A stretch of 64,000 nucleotides of DNA, from positions 372,001-436,000 of the forward strand of contig NZ_JANIAA010000003.1 of the NCBI RefSeq assembly GCF_024505145.1, written 5' to 3'. The first letter of the stretch is position 1. Each line of letters begins with the position of its first letter. Both the position numbers and the translations under genes were made by a program. This document shows, piece by piece, positions 38,877 through 48,014 of this stretch. The DNA is from Streptomyces rugosispiralis (GTDB lineage: Bacteria; Actinomycetota; Actinomycetes; Streptomycetales; Streptomycetaceae). The notes under the pieces were generated by a model. It saw only the letters and a program-made list of their open reading frames with translations, did no database searches and was not told where the DNA came from.

Positions 38877-40163
38877 TCAGGTGTCCTGGCGCAGGAACAG
38901 TTCCACGACCGGTACCGCCACATCGGGGCGGACGACCGGCAGGCTCAGGGTCAGGGTGCCGGGCGGCTGGCCGCCGAGGCCGGTGTTCTGCGCCTTGATC
39001 GACGGGTCGATCTCGCGGTACTTGATCTCGGACGCGTCGTGCAGGAACTGCGCGTACTCGACCTTGCCCGCCAGGTCCGGCAGGTGGACATGGCCGAAGG
39101 GCCAGGTGAAGAGGTGCAGATAGAGGCGGTTGCCGCGCTGGGTGTAGCGGGTGTCGACCGGGGCGCGGTGCGGGGAGGGCCCTGCGCCGTAGATCGAGCG
39201 CTGGTGGCGGGACATCCACGCCCCGATCCCCTCCAGCGTGGCGAGGGCGGTGGCGTCGAAGTCACCGCGTCCGGTCGGGCCGACGTTCAGCAGCATGTTG
39301 CCGTTCTTCGAGACGCCGTCGACGAGCATCCGGACCAGCAGGTCGACCGGTTTCACATTGAGGTTGTCGCGGTCGTAGCCCCAGCTGCCGTTGAGGGTCT
39401 GGCACGCCTCCCAGACCACCGGCTGCCCGTCGACCTCCATGGGCCTGTCGGGCTGGTACTGCTCGGGTGTGACGAGGTCACCGGGGATGGCGAGCCGGTC
39501 GTTGACGATGATCTCGGGCTGCAGCCCGCGGGTGAGCGCGAGGAGTTCCTCCGAGCCCCACTCCTCCTTGCCCTTGCCGTTCCACACGTCGTGGTGGTCG
39601 TCGTCCTTGTACGAGAAGTCGTAGAAGAGGTAGTCGATGGTGCCGTAGCCGGTCAGCAGCTCCTCCACCTGACCGTGCAGATAGGCGCGGTAACGGGCCA
39701 TGTCACGGCCCTCGTTGAGCCGCTTGATCTCCTCCGGCGGGTCGTCACGGCGCGGGTGGAGGCCGTCGACGACGAAGTCCGGGTGGTGCCAGTCGATGAG
39801 CGAGTGGTAGAAGCCGGCGCGCAGCCCCTCGGCGCGCACGGCCTCGACGAACTCGGCGACGAGGTCCTTGCCGATCGGGGTGTTCATCGAGGTGTAGTCG
39901 GTGAGCTTGGAGTCCCACAGACAGAAGCCGTCGTGGTGCTTGGTCGTGAGCACCATGTACTTCATTCCGGCGCGCTTGGCGGACCGCGCCCACTCGCGGG
40001 GGTCGAAGAGGTCCGGTTCGAAGTGTCGGAAGTAGCGGTCGTAGTCCTCGTCAGTGATGCGTTCGCGGTTCTTCACCCACTCGTGGCGGGCGGGCAGGGC
40101 GTACAGGCCCCAGTGGATGAACATGCCGAAGCGGTCTTCGGTGAACCAGGCGGGGATGGCCAT
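38877..40163 (-). CDS. GH29 alpha-L-fucosidase (second copy)
   Basis: The 428-residue protein shows GH29 marks: WFTEDRFGMFIHWGLYALPARHEWV, MVLTTKHHDGFCLWDS, nucleophile Asp182 in IDYLFYDFSY, NDRL and NMLLNVGPTGRGDFD. It is only distantly like the first copy (different length of loops and a different acid/base region), so the two probably cleave different linkages. The gene is the last of a leftward operon with a complete ABC importer (binding protein and two permeases), 43 bases after the MalG-type gene. It is predicted to be cytoplasmic. Confidence 0.92.
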   Translation of the reverse strand: MAIPAWFTEDRFGMFIHWGLYALPARHEWVKNRERITDEDYDRYFRHFEPDLFDPREWARSAKRAGMKYMVLTTKHHDGFCLWDSKLTDYTSMNTPIGKDLVAEFVEAVRAEGLRAGFYHSLIDWHHPDFVVDGLHPRRDDPPEEIKRLNEGRDMARYRAYLHGQVEELLTGYGTIDYLFYDFSYKDDDHHDVWNGKGKEEWGSEELLALTRGLQPEIIVNDRLAIPGDLVTPEQYQPDRPMEVDGQPVVWEACQTLNGSWGYDRDNLNVKPVDLLVRMLVDGVSKNGNMLLNVGPTGRGDFDATALATLEGIGAWMSRHQRSIYGAGPSPHRAPVDTRYTQRGNRLYLHLFTWPFGHVHLPDLAGKVEYAQFLHDASEIKYREIDPSIKAQNTGLGGQPPGTLTLSLPVVRPDVAVPVVELFLRQDT

Positions 40164-40206
40164 CGAGGGGGATTCCTTTCCCGGAGATGAGGAGGCGCAC
40201 AGGGGG

Positions 40207-41076
40207 TCAGCGGCCGCCCAGGCCGCTGGTGACGATGCCGCGCACGAGGTGCTTCTGGAGGAGGACGAGGATGATCACGGTCGGCAGCATCGAGATCACC
40301 GAGGCCGCCATGACGAGGCTCCACTCATTGCCCTGCTGTCCGAAGAACGCCTGGAGGCCGAGCGGGATGGTGGCTCGCGCGTTGACATCGTTGACGATCA
40401 CGAGGGGCCACAGGAAGGAGTTCCAGTAGCTGATGAAGGTGAAGACAGCGAGCACGGCGAGGGTGGGCCGGGCCAGTGGCACCATCACGTTGAGGAAGGT
40501 GCGCACGGTCCCGGCGCCGTCGACCCGGGCCGCGTCGTCCAGTTCCTGGGGAACGGTCAGGAAGAACTGGCGCAGCAGGAACGCGCCGAGCGCGGTGAAC
40601 GCCCACGGGATGATGAGCGCCTGGACGGTGTCCACCCATCCGAGGTTCTGCATCATCACGTACATCGGGATGACGAGGACGTCCTGCGGGATCATCAGGG
40701 TCGCGAGGAACAGCAGGAACACCACGTTGCGGCCGCGCCAGCGCAGCCGGGAGAAGGCGTATCCGCTGAGTGCCGCGACGGTCACGTTGATGGCGGTGCC
40801 GACGACGGCGACGAGGACACCGTTGAGGATGAAGCGGGCGAACGGCAGATAGCTGAAGACGTCGGTGTAGTTCTGCCACCGGAGCGCGGAGCCCCAGAGC
40901 GTCGGCGGGGTGGTGAAGGTGTCCGACTCGGGCTTGAGGCTGGTGGCCACCATGTAGATGAGCGGCGCCATGAAGGCCAGGGCGATGAGGCACAGGATCA
41001 CATAGCCGATCGCGCGCCGCACCCGCGGTGCCGCTCCCGTCGTCCGCGTACCGCCGCCACTGATGCCGCTACTCAT
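40207..41076 (-). CDS. ABC sugar permease, MalG type (second importer)
   Basis: The 289-residue protein has six membrane helices (GYVILCLIALAFMAPLIYMVATSLKP first) and the EAA loop [30 protein letters not shown]. It overlaps the preceding MalF-type gene by eight bases, showing tight coupling. It forms half of the channel for the importer linked to the second fucosidase. Confidence 0.92.
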   Translation of the reverse strand: MSSGISGGGTRTTGAAPRVRRAIGYVILCLIALAFMAPLIYMVATSLKPESDTFTTPPTLWGSALRWQNYTDVFSYLPFARFILNGVLVAVVGTAINVTVAALSGYAFSRLRWRGRNVVFLLFLATLMIPQDVLVIPMYVMMQNLGWVDTVQALIIPWAFTALGAFLLRQFFLTVPQELDDAARVDGAGTVRTFLNVMVPLARPTLAVLAVFTFISYWNSFLWPLVIVNDVNARATIPLGLQAFFGQQGNEWSLVMAASVISMLPTVIILVLLQKHLVRGIVTSGLGGR

Positions 41077-42058
41077 AGTGCACCCACCGCTTCTGGCCGA
41101 GGAACTGGACCGCCGTGATGCCGAGGATGATCACGAACAGCACCCAGGCGCCCGCCGAGGCGAGCCCGAGCTGCTGGTTCTGGAAGCCGGTGTTGTAGAT
41201 GTACTGGACGAGGGTTTCCGTCTCCGTCCCCGGGCCGCCCTTGGTGAGCAGGAACGGCTGGGTGAACACCTGGAACGAGGTGATGAGCGTCATCATGGTG
41301 GCGAAGAAGATCGACGGCGAGATGGCCGGGAACTTCACATGCCAGAAGGTCCGCCACGGGCTCGCGCCGTCGAGCTGGGCGGCCTCGATCTGGCTGTCCG
41401 GCACCGCGTCGAGCGCGGCGGAGAAGATGAGCATGTTGTAGCCGAACCCCGCCCAGACGCTCATCGCCACGACCGCGAACATCGCCCAGGTGTCGTCGGC
41501 GAGGAAGTTGGGGGCGTGCTCGCCGAGGGTCGACTGGAGCGTGGCGTCGATGAGGCCGTCGGGCTGGTACAGCATCCGCCAGACGACGACGTTCGCCACC
41601 AGCGGGGTGATGGTCGGGATGAAGAACAGCACCCGGAAGATGTGCCGGTGTCTGATCCGCGGTGTCAGCCAGGCCGCGAGCCCGAGGGAGACCACGAGGT
41701 TCAGCGGCACATAGAGGATCACGTACTCGGCCGTGTTGCGCACCACGACCCAGAAGATCGGATCATCGAAGAGCCGGCGGTAGTTCTCCAGTCCGGTCCA
41801 GGTGTGGCCGCCGATCATCGGCCAGTTCATGAAGCTCACGACGAGGGACGCGACGATCGGGACCACGGTGAAGAGCGCCAGCCCGATCGAGTGCGGGGCG
41901 GCGAACGCCGCGCCCCACCATGTGCGGCGCCCGATCTCGGCCGGGCGCCGCGCCTCGGGCTCCTCGTCCACCGCGATGGCGGTGCCCGGGGCGGCCACCT
42001 CCACCGTCACCACCTCCTCCTCGGCCGGGGCGGCCTGCTCGGTAGTCACGGCCGTCAC
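41069..42058 (-). CDS. ABC sugar permease, MalF type (second importer)
   Basis: The start is the GTG at 42058, which overlaps the binding-protein stop as GTGA, and gives 329 residues; a second GTG three codons later is possible. Membrane helices begin at SIGLALFTVVPIVASLVVSFMNW. The EAA loop is SQIEAAQLDGASPWRTFWHVKFPAISPSI. The first 40 residues are an acidic cytoplasmic stretch. No ATPase gene follows, so a shared ATPase is expected. Confidence 0.9.
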   Translation of the reverse strand: MTAVTTEQAAPAEEEVVTVEVAAPGTAIAVDEEPEARRPAEIGRRTWWGAAFAAPHSIGLALFTVVPIVASLVVSFMNWPMIGGHTWTGLENYRRLFDDPIFWVVVRNTAEYVILYVPLNLVVSLGLAAWLTPRIRHRHIFRVLFFIPTITPLVANVVVWRMLYQPDGLIDATLQSTLGEHAPNFLADDTWAMFAVVAMSVWAGFGYNMLIFSAALDAVPDSQIEAAQLDGASPWRTFWHVKFPAISPSIFFATMMTLITSFQVFTQPFLLTKGGPGTETETLVQYIYNTGFQNQQLGLASAGAWVLFVIILGITAVQFLGQKRWVHYE

Positions 42059-43287
42059 TGCCCGAGCTGGCCCGCGATGGACTTCATGGTCTCGGCGCCC
42101 GACTGCTGTCCGTTGACGGCCTGGATGCCGTACTGCGAGAAGAGCTGCTGGAGCTGGTCGCTCTGCTTGTTGCCGGGCAGTGGTGTCGATGCCTTCTGGG
42201 CTGTCTTGAGGACGCTCTCCACGCCGTCGATGTGCGCGTTCTCGTACCACGTCTGCTGGGCGGCGGTGCGGCCGGGGAAGGCCCGGCCCTGCCGCGCCAG
42301 GGTGGTGAGCACCTTCTGGCTCGTCATCGTCTTGATGGCCGTGAACGCCTGGTCGGGGTAGGCGCACTGTTTGGAGATGCCGAATCCGGAGCCCGCCGAG
42401 AAGGTGGACGGACCGGAGGTGTGGCCGGTGGGTATGGTCGTGACCCCGATCGGGAACTTCACCTTGTCCTTCTGGCTGAGCAGGGACCAGGGGCCGTCGA
42501 GATACATGCCGACTTTCTTGGACACGAAGTTGTTGGAGGGGGTGTCGTTGTCCGCGCCGGCCTGGGTGGCGGTGCCGTTCTTGACGAGCGAGGAGAGCCA
42601 GTCGAGCCCCTTGGCGAAGGTGGGGTTCGACGGATCGAGCGTTCCGTCGGCCTTGATGACCCGGCCGCCGTTGTAGCCGAGGATCATCGATTCGAGATTC
42701 ATGTCCGCGACACTCGAGGCGAACATCGTCTTTCCCGCCGCCTTGAACTTCGCCGCGGCCGCCGTGAAGTCGGCGAGTTTCCAGCCGGGCTTCGGCTCCT
42801 CGGCACCGACCTGCTTGAAGAGGTCCTTGTTGTAGAAGAGCAGCATGGGCCCGGTGTCATACGGCAGGGCGTACAGCTTTCCGTCGACCTTCATTCCGTT
42901 CAGGGCGGTGGTGTCGAACGCGGAAAGATCGAACCCGCCCTTCTTGGCGTAGGAGTCGATCGGCCGCAGGACATCGGTGTAATTCGCGGCGCGCAGACTC
43001 TGGATGCTCACGACGCACGGCGCGCTCCCGGTGCTGAGCTGGGTGCGGAGCTTGGTGAAGTAGTCGTTGAAAGGCGCGCCCTGGATCGTGACCTTCGGAC
43101 CGCCCTGGGCGCTCACCGAATTCGCCACCTGCTGCCAGGCTGCCTTGTCGGACGAGCCCGCGATCCACATCGACCAGACGAGTTTGTCCTTCGACTGGTT
43201 GGACGTGCTGGAACTGGAGGAACATCCCACCAGCATTCCCCAGGCGGCGGCCGCCGCGGTAACACCGACGAGGAGTCGTCTTTTCAT
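42055..43287 (-). CDS. Sugar ABC transporter substrate-binding lipoprotein (second importer)
   Basis: The ATG at 43287 gives 410 residues with a Sec lipoprotein signal (MKRRLLVGVTAAAAAWGMLVGC, lipobox LVGC). The mature part has the family 1 binding-protein pattern: KLVWSMWIAGSSDKAAWQQVA, the conserved middle YALPYDTGPMLLFYNKDLFKQVGAEEP and a tryptophan-rich ligand pocket region. It heads an operon with two permeases and the second fucosidase, which suggests a fucosylated oligosaccharide as ligand. Unlike the first importer its signal lacks twin arginines in a Tat context. Confidence 0.9.
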   Translation of the reverse strand: MKRRLLVGVTAAAAAWGMLVGCSSSSSTSNQSKDKLVWSMWIAGSSDKAAWQQVANSVSAQGGPKVTIQGAPFNDYFTKLRTQLSTGSAPCVVSIQSLRAANYTDVLRPIDSYAKKGGFDLSAFDTTALNGMKVDGKLYALPYDTGPMLLFYNKDLFKQVGAEEPKPGWKLADFTAAAAKFKAAGKTMFASSVADMNLESMILGYNGGRVIKADGTLDPSNPTFAKGLDWLSSLVKNGTATQAGADNDTPSNNFVSKKVGMYLDGPWSLLSQKDKVKFPIGVTTIPTGHTSGPSTFSAGSGFGISKQCAYPDQAFTAIKTMTSQKVLTTLARQGRAFPGRTAAQQTWYENAHIDGVESVLKTAQKASTPLPGNKQSDQLQQLFSQYGIQAVNGQQSGAETMKSIAGQLGQ

Positions 43288-43833
43288 AGCAGAGTCCACT
43301 TCATGTGCGTGCTCGGATGGCCGTACACGGACAGCACGGAACGCGGGCATGGAACGCGGGTGTGGAACGCGCATGCGGATGCCGCTGCGGCTGCTGTGGG
43401 AAAGCCCCGACCACGATGAGTGGAGTGGGGCGAGAAGATATGGCGGGTGTGGTGAACGTCAGAAACCGAATAAGACGGGCGCCGTGTGTACGGCGGCCGC
43501 TCCATGGTGCGCTCGATACGTACGGAAACTGAAGTCCCTGACCGTCACTGTCGTGATCCGACCCATTGCGACTCCTTTGGCCGGCCCTTTTTACCAGGAC
43601 GCATCGGCATCAGAACATCCGATGTATTGGAGTGTCAAGGTGTCGTACGGGCCCGATCTCCGCGCCAAATCTTCCGCCGTCGGCGTCAGAGCTTGGACGT
43701 CTCCGGCAAGTCCCCATGTGTCTCACACCGCGCCACGGCGGACACGTCGGAGCGCGGGAGAGTGCGGAACGCCGACATCAGAGCGCTCGCGAGGTACAGC
43801 AGGGCGAAGGCCCAGCTCTCGGGTGAGATCGAC
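43288..43833. other. Long intergenic region upstream of the second importer
   Basis: No convincing gene is seen in about 550 bases. On the minus strand TTGACA (43638-43633) with TCTGAT 18 bases on could be the importer promoter. The near-palindrome ACATCCGATGT (43615-43625) lies between these boxes and may be an operator. Three imperfect copies of GGAACGCGGGCAT lie at about 43339-43377. Base composition is less biased than in the coding regions. Confidence 0.5.
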
Positions 43834-43854
43834 GTGATGTTCACGTGACATCAC
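43834..43854. promoter_or_regulatory. Inverted repeat with CACGTG centre at the DeoR gene end
   Basis: GTGATGT (43834-43840) pairs with ACATCAC (43848-43854) around CACGTG. It overlaps the stop codon of the leftward DeoR gene and could be a short terminator stem or a regulator site for the region to its left. Confidence 0.4.
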
Positions 43855-44627
43855 CGGGGGACGACGCGCACGTTGACGCCGCGCTCGCGCAGCCCGCGCA
43901 CCTCCCCGGCCGGTGCCGCGTCGTCCACCACGAGCAGGTCGAAGTCGGTGAGCGGAGCCAGCGCGTACAGGCCCTGGTTGGCGAACTTCGTATGGTCGAC
44001 GAGGAGTACGCGACGTGCGGCGGCGGCCATCATCGCCTGCTTGACCTGCACCGTTTCGGGTGACATGTGGTAGCAGCGGCCCGCGGTGACGGCGGTGGTG
44101 GACATGAACAGCACATCGGCGCGGAAGGCGGACATGCTCTGCGCGGTGTGCGGTCCCATGAAGGCGTCGTACGCCGGGAAGTAGGTGCCGCCGAGCGCCA
44201 CCAGCGCCGTTCCGGGCTTCTTGGCCAGAGCCGCGATGACGGGCAGCGAGTTGGTTATCACCGTGATCGGTGTGTGGTGGGGCAGGTGCTGGGTCAGGCC
44301 CAGGCAGGTGGTGGAGTCGTCGATCACCACGATCTGGCCGGGGGCCAGTTCCTCGGCGGCCGCCCGCGCCAGCCGCTGTTTGGTCTGCGTCATCGTCGTC
44401 ATGCGCTCGCCGACACTGCCGTGGAACTGCGTGGACGGCAGACAGCTCGCGCCGCCGCGCACCTTGCGCAGCCAGCCCTGCGCCTGGAGGGCGTCCAGGT
44501 CGCGGTGGATGGTCATCACACTGACGGCGAACTCGGCCGCCAGGTCCGAGGTGCGGACGAAGCCCTTGGTCGTGACCAGCTCGCGCAGCCGGCGCCGCCG
44601 CTCCTCCTGCCCATCCGTACGGGTCAT
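43851..44627 (-). CDS. DeoR/GlpR family sugar regulator (second)
   Basis: The ATG at 44627, with AAGGAG nine bases upstream, gives 258 residues. Residues 8-60 are the winged helix (EERRRRLRELVTTKGFVRTSDLAAEFAVSVMTIHRDLDALQAQGWLRKVRGGAS). The sensor domain shows VVIDDSTTCLGLTQHL, VITNSLPVIAALA and LFMSTTAVTAG. The recognition helix has MTIHRD where most have TVRRD. It is divergent from the FGGY kinase operon across 314 bases and most likely controls it. A long upstream in-frame extension is Pro/Arg-rich and was rejected. Confidence 0.9.
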   Translation of the reverse strand: MTRTDGQEERRRRLRELVTTKGFVRTSDLAAEFAVSVMTIHRDLDALQAQGWLRKVRGGASCLPSTQFHGSVGERMTTMTQTKQRLARAAAEELAPGQIVVIDDSTTCLGLTQHLPHHTPITVITNSLPVIAALAKKPGTALVALGGTYFPAYDAFMGPHTAQSMSAFRADVLFMSTTAVTAGRCYHMSPETVQVKQAMMAAAARRVLLVDHTKFANQGLYALAPLTDFDLLVVDDAAPAGEVRGLRERGVNVRVVPR

Positions 44628-44805
44628 GGCCGGCGGCTCCTTATCGCTTCCGCACCACCCCGGCGGACCGATGTGAGACGACCTGATGTGAAACTCACGC
44701 GAAGGTAACACGGGGACGGGACGCCGCGTCCCCCCTGTGCGGGGCCGGTGGCCCAGGACATCGCACGGTGCCGTGGGCCGGCCGCGGGATAATACCGCGC
44801 CCCGA

Positions 44806-44897
44806 TTGACGTGGCTTACCGGCGGCGATTCTCTGGGTTTGCCGGCACGGGATTCCGCCGGCGACGTCGGTTCCCCGGGGCGGCGGCGATTCACTGG
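44806..44897 (+). promoter_or_regulatory. FGGY kinase promoter with 16-bp direct repeats
   Basis: TTGACG (44806-44811) and TTCTCT (44829-44834) with 17 bases between form a possible promoter. GGCGGCGATTCTCTGG (44821-44836) covers the -10 and is repeated with one change as GGCGGCGATTCACTGG at 44882-44897. Direct repeats of this type may be DeoR sites. The rest of the 314-base gap shows only GC-rich stems. Confidence 0.5.
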
Positions 44898-44941
44898 TAC
44901 GCCGCCGCTCCAGCCGTGGTGAAGGGGCAGGTATTTCGGTC

Positions 44942-46534
44942 ATGACGGTTCTCACTGTCGACGTCGGCACGTCGGTCATCAAGTCCGTCGTGTTCGACGC
45001 CGAGGGAAGGGAAGTGGCGGTCTCCCGCGTCGGTACGGAGGTGCTGCGGCCTCACCCCGGGTGGGCCGAGCAGGACATGGACGCGGTGTGGCGCGGGGTC
45101 GTCTCCACCGTGCGCGGCGCTCTGGCCCAGTTGGGGCCCGGACATGACGCGGTGCGGCTGATCGCGTTCACGGCCCAGGGGGACGGCTGCTGGCTGGTCG
45201 ACGGCGACGGCCGCCCCACCGGACCGGCGATCCTGTGGTCCGACGGGCGCGCCGGTGAGCTGCTCGCGCGCTGGGAGGCCGATGGCGTCCTGGACGAGGC
45301 GTACCGCCGCAACGGCTCCCTCACCTGCGCGGGCATGCCCAACGCGGTGCTCGCCTGGCTCGCCGAGCACGACCCGGCGCGCCTGGAGCGCTCGCACACC
45401 GCGCTGACCGCGGCGGGCTGGCTGTTCCTGAGCCTCACCGGCGTCACGGCGATCGACGCCTCCGACGCGTCGGCCCCCTTCCTCGACCACGCCACGGGCG
45501 CGTACGACCCGGCGATCGTGGACCTGTTCGGCCTGGCGTGGGCGCGCCGGCTGCTACCGCGTGTCCTCGGACACGACGAGTGCGTCGCCGAGCTCACCCA
45601 CCACGCGGCAGCCGCACTGGGCCTCCCCACCGGCCTTCCCGTCGTGATGGCGCCCTACGACATCGCCGCCACCGCCCGCGGCGCCGGGGTCGTCGATCCC
45701 GGACAGGCGTGTGCCATCCTCGGCACCACCCTGTGCACCGAGGTGGTGCGCCGATGCGTGGACGCCTCGGGCGAGCCGTGCGGCGTCACCATCGCCTTCG
45801 GCCGCCACGACCGCCTGCTGCGCGCCCTGCCCACCCTCTCGGGCACCGAGGTGCTGGACTGGGCGTGCCGGACGCTGGCCGTCGAGAGCCCCGCCGCGCT
45901 CGGTGACCTCGCCGCCGCGTCCGAACCCGGCGCCGCCGGGCTGGGCTTCCTCCCCTATCTCTCACCCGCCGGGGAACGCGCCCCGTTCCTCGACGGACGG
46001 GCCTGCGGCACCTTCTGGGGCCTGTCGCTGGACCACACCCGCGCCGACCTGGCCCGCGCGGTCTTCGAGGGGCTGTCCCTCGTCGTACGGGACTGCCTGC
46101 GAGCCTCCGGAACCGAGGTGCGCGAGCTGCGGCTGTGCGGCGGAGGCGCGGGCAGCGACCGCTGGTGTCAGCTCATCGCCGACGCCACCGGCGTCCCGAC
46201 GGCGCGCGGCACCGACACCGAGCTGGGCGCGAAGGGCGCCTTCCTGACCGGTCTGGTGCTCACCGGCGCCGAGCGGAGCATGGAGGCGGCCGCCGCCACG
46301 TACGTCCGTATGGGCGCCGGTTGGGCGCCGGACCCGGACCGGGCCGCGCTCTACGACGAGCTGTCCGCGGCACACCTCGCCTGGCGGGACGCCGCCCGGA
46401 CCCTGGGCTGGTCGCCGTCCCGGGGACCGGCCTCGCCGCCGACCCGGGGACCGGGCTCGTCGCCGACCCGGCCGCCCGCCGACACCCCCGCCCAGCGCCC
46501 CCACGACCCCCGTCCGGAAACCTCGTATGTCTGA
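44942..46534 (+). CDS. FGGY family carbohydrate kinase (LyxK/EryA-like)
   Basis: The 530-residue protein has the FGGY ATPase fold: VDVGTSVIKSVVFDAEG as phosphate loop, FTAQGDGCWLVDGDGRP, SDGRAGELLARW, GVVDPGQACAILGTTLCTEVV, and the adenosine motif LRLCGGGAGSDRWCQLIAD. The HPGWAEQDM start region and the QGDG motif resemble L-xylulose kinase and erythritol kinase more than glycerol or D-xylulose kinases. The sugar is inferred only. The C-terminal 35 residues are Pro/Ser/Thr-rich from an imperfect repeat and are likely disordered. It overlaps the next kinase gene by eight bases. Confidence 0.87.
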   Translation: MTVLTVDVGTSVIKSVVFDAEGREVAVSRVGTEVLRPHPGWAEQDMDAVWRGVVSTVRGALAQLGPGHDAVRLIAFTAQGDGCWLVDGDGRPTGPAILWSDGRAGELLARWEADGVLDEAYRRNGSLTCAGMPNAVLAWLAEHDPARLERSHTALTAAGWLFLSLTGVTAIDASDASAPFLDHATGAYDPAIVDLFGLAWARRLLPRVLGHDECVAELTHHAAAALGLPTGLPVVMAPYDIAATARGAGVVDPGQACAILGTTLCTEVVRRCVDASGEPCGVTIAFGRHDRLLRALPTLSGTEVLDWACRTLAVESPAALGDLAAASEPGAAGLGFLPYLSPAGERAPFLDGRACGTFWGLSLDHTRADLARAVFEGLSLVVRDCLRASGTEVRELRLCGGGAGSDRWCQLIADATGVPTARGTDTELGAKGAFLTGLVLTGAERSMEAAAATYVRMGAGWAPDPDRAALYDELSAAHLAWRDAARTLGWSPSRGPASPPTRGPGSSPTRPPADTPAQRPHDPRPETSYV

Positions 46535-48014
46535 CGCCCTCTCCCCCGACGCCGTCCATCTCGGCCTGGATCTCGGTACGCAGAGCGTGCGCGCGGTCGC
46601 CGTGGACGGCACCGGGACGCTGCTCGCCGCGGCCTCCCGCCCCCTGACCAGCCACCGTGCCGGCGTACGCCACGAACAGGACCCCGAGCAGTGGTGGTCC
46701 GGCGCCGGTGCCGCCTGCCGCGAGGCCCTGAGCGGCATCGACGCCGGGCGGGTGCGGGGTGTGGCGGTGGACGCCACCTCCGGGACCGTCCTGCTCGCCG
46801 ATCCGTCCGGAACGCCCCTCACCCCGGCCCTGATGTACGACGACGGGCGCGCCGCGGACCACGCCGGGCGCGTCAACGCCGTCGGCGCGGCGATATGGGA
46901 AAGGCTCGGCTACCGCACCATGCAGCCGTCCTGGGCCCTGCCCAAACTCCTGTGGCTGCTCCAGCACACCGATGTCCCGCCGGGGGCCCGGCTGCTGCAC
47001 CAGGCCGACCTGATCACCTGGCGGCTGGCCGGACAGCAGACCCCCGGCGACGCAAGCCACGCCCTGAAGACCGGCTACGACCTGCTCGCCGACCGCTGGC
47101 CCACCGAGGAACTGGCCGCCCTCGGCGTCCCCGATGGCCTGCTGCCGGAGGTCGTACGGCCCGGCACGGTGATCGGCACGGTCTGCTCGCGGGCCGCCGC
47201 CGTCACCGGAATCCCCGTCGGCACCCCCGTGGTCGCGGGGATGACCGACGGCTGCGCGGCCCAGATCGGGGCGGGCGCGCTCGGCCCGGGCGCCTGGAAC
47301 TCGGTACTGGGCACCACCCTCGTCCTCAAGGGCGCCGCTCCCCGTCCGGTGCACGACCCCGCCGGGGTGGTCTACTGCCACCGCGGGCCCGGTGGCGGCT
47401 GGCTGCCCGGCGGCGCCTCCAGCAGCGGCGCGGGGGTGCTGCCCCGCCACTTCCCCGGCGCCGATCCCGACGCCCTCACCGAAGCGGCCGCCGCCACCGG
47501 TTCCACGGCGGTCGTCTACCCGCTCGTCGGCGAGCGGGGTGAACGGTTCCCGTTCCGCGCGCCCGACGCGCACCCCTTCGTCCTGGGCGAACCCTCCGGC
47601 GCGGCTGAGGAGTTCCATGCCTGTCTGCTCGGCGTGGCCTGTGTGGAGCGGCTCTGCCTCGACCACCTGGATCACATCGGCGCGCCCGTGGACGGCCCGC
47701 TGAGCCTGACCGGCGGCGGCGCCCGCAACCGCTACTGGTCGCAGCTGCGCACCGACCTCCTCGGCCGGAGCGTGACCCTGCCCGAGCAGGCCGAGAGCGC
47801 CGTCGGCATGGCGGTGCTCGCCGCCACCGCCTCGGGCGTCACGCTGGAGCGGGCCGCCGCCTCCATGGTGCGCGACGGAGTCGAGTTGCGCCCCGATTCC
47901 ACCCGCACCGCACGGCTGCTGCCCGCCTACCTCGGCTTCGTGGACGAACTGGTCCGCCGGGGCTGGCTGGAGCCGGAAGTGGCCGCCCACGCCCACAGAA
48001 AGGCCGACCAGTGA
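46527..48014 (+). CDS. FGGY family carbohydrate kinase (D-ribulokinase-like)
   Basis: The 495-residue protein shows GLDLGTQSVRAVAVDGTG, then GVAVDATSGTVLLADPSGTPL, where the ATSGT motif is typical of the AtXK-1/YDR109C-like ribulokinase branch. AGMTDGCAAQIGAGALGPGAWNSVLGTTLVLKG and LSLTGGGARNRYWSQLRTDLLGR complete the pattern. It is distinct from the kinase before it, so the operon probably phosphorylates two polyols or keto-sugars, or two steps of a single route. It overlaps both neighbours (eight bases and four bases), so it is tightly coupled. Confidence 0.87.
   Translation: MSDALSPDAVHLGLDLGTQSVRAVAVDGTGTLLAAASRPLTSHRAGVRHEQDPEQWWSGAGAACREALSGIDAGRVRGVAVDATSGTVLLADPSGTPLTPALMYDDGRAADHAGRVNAVGAAIWERLGYRTMQPSWALPKLLWLLQHTDVPPGARLLHQADLITWRLAGQQTPGDASHALKTGYDLLADRWPTEELAALGVPDGLLPEVVRPGTVIGTVCSRAAAVTGIPVGTPVVAGMTDGCAAQIGAGALGPGAWNSVLGTTLVLKGAAPRPVHDPAGVVYCHRGPGGGWLPGGASSSGAGVLPRHFPGADPDALTEAAAATGSTAVVYPLVGERGERFPFRAPDAHPFVLGEPSGAAEEFHACLLGVACVERLCLDHLDHIGAPVDGPLSLTGGGARNRYWSQLRTDLLGRSVTLPEQAESAVGMAVLAATASGVTLERAAASMVRDGVELRPDSTRTARLLPAYLGFVDELVRRGWLEPEVAAHAHRKADQ

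Noticed and set aside
43067..43837. Plus-strand frame reaching through the gap upstream of the second importer
   Set aside because: It begins inside the binding-protein gene, has mixed composition and no ribosome site. I treat 43288-43833 as non-coding.
44628..44894. N-terminal extension of the second DeoR regulator
   Set aside because: The ATG at 44627 has AAGGAG and gives the standard DeoR start. The upstream frame is Pro/Arg-rich and covers the divergent promoter.
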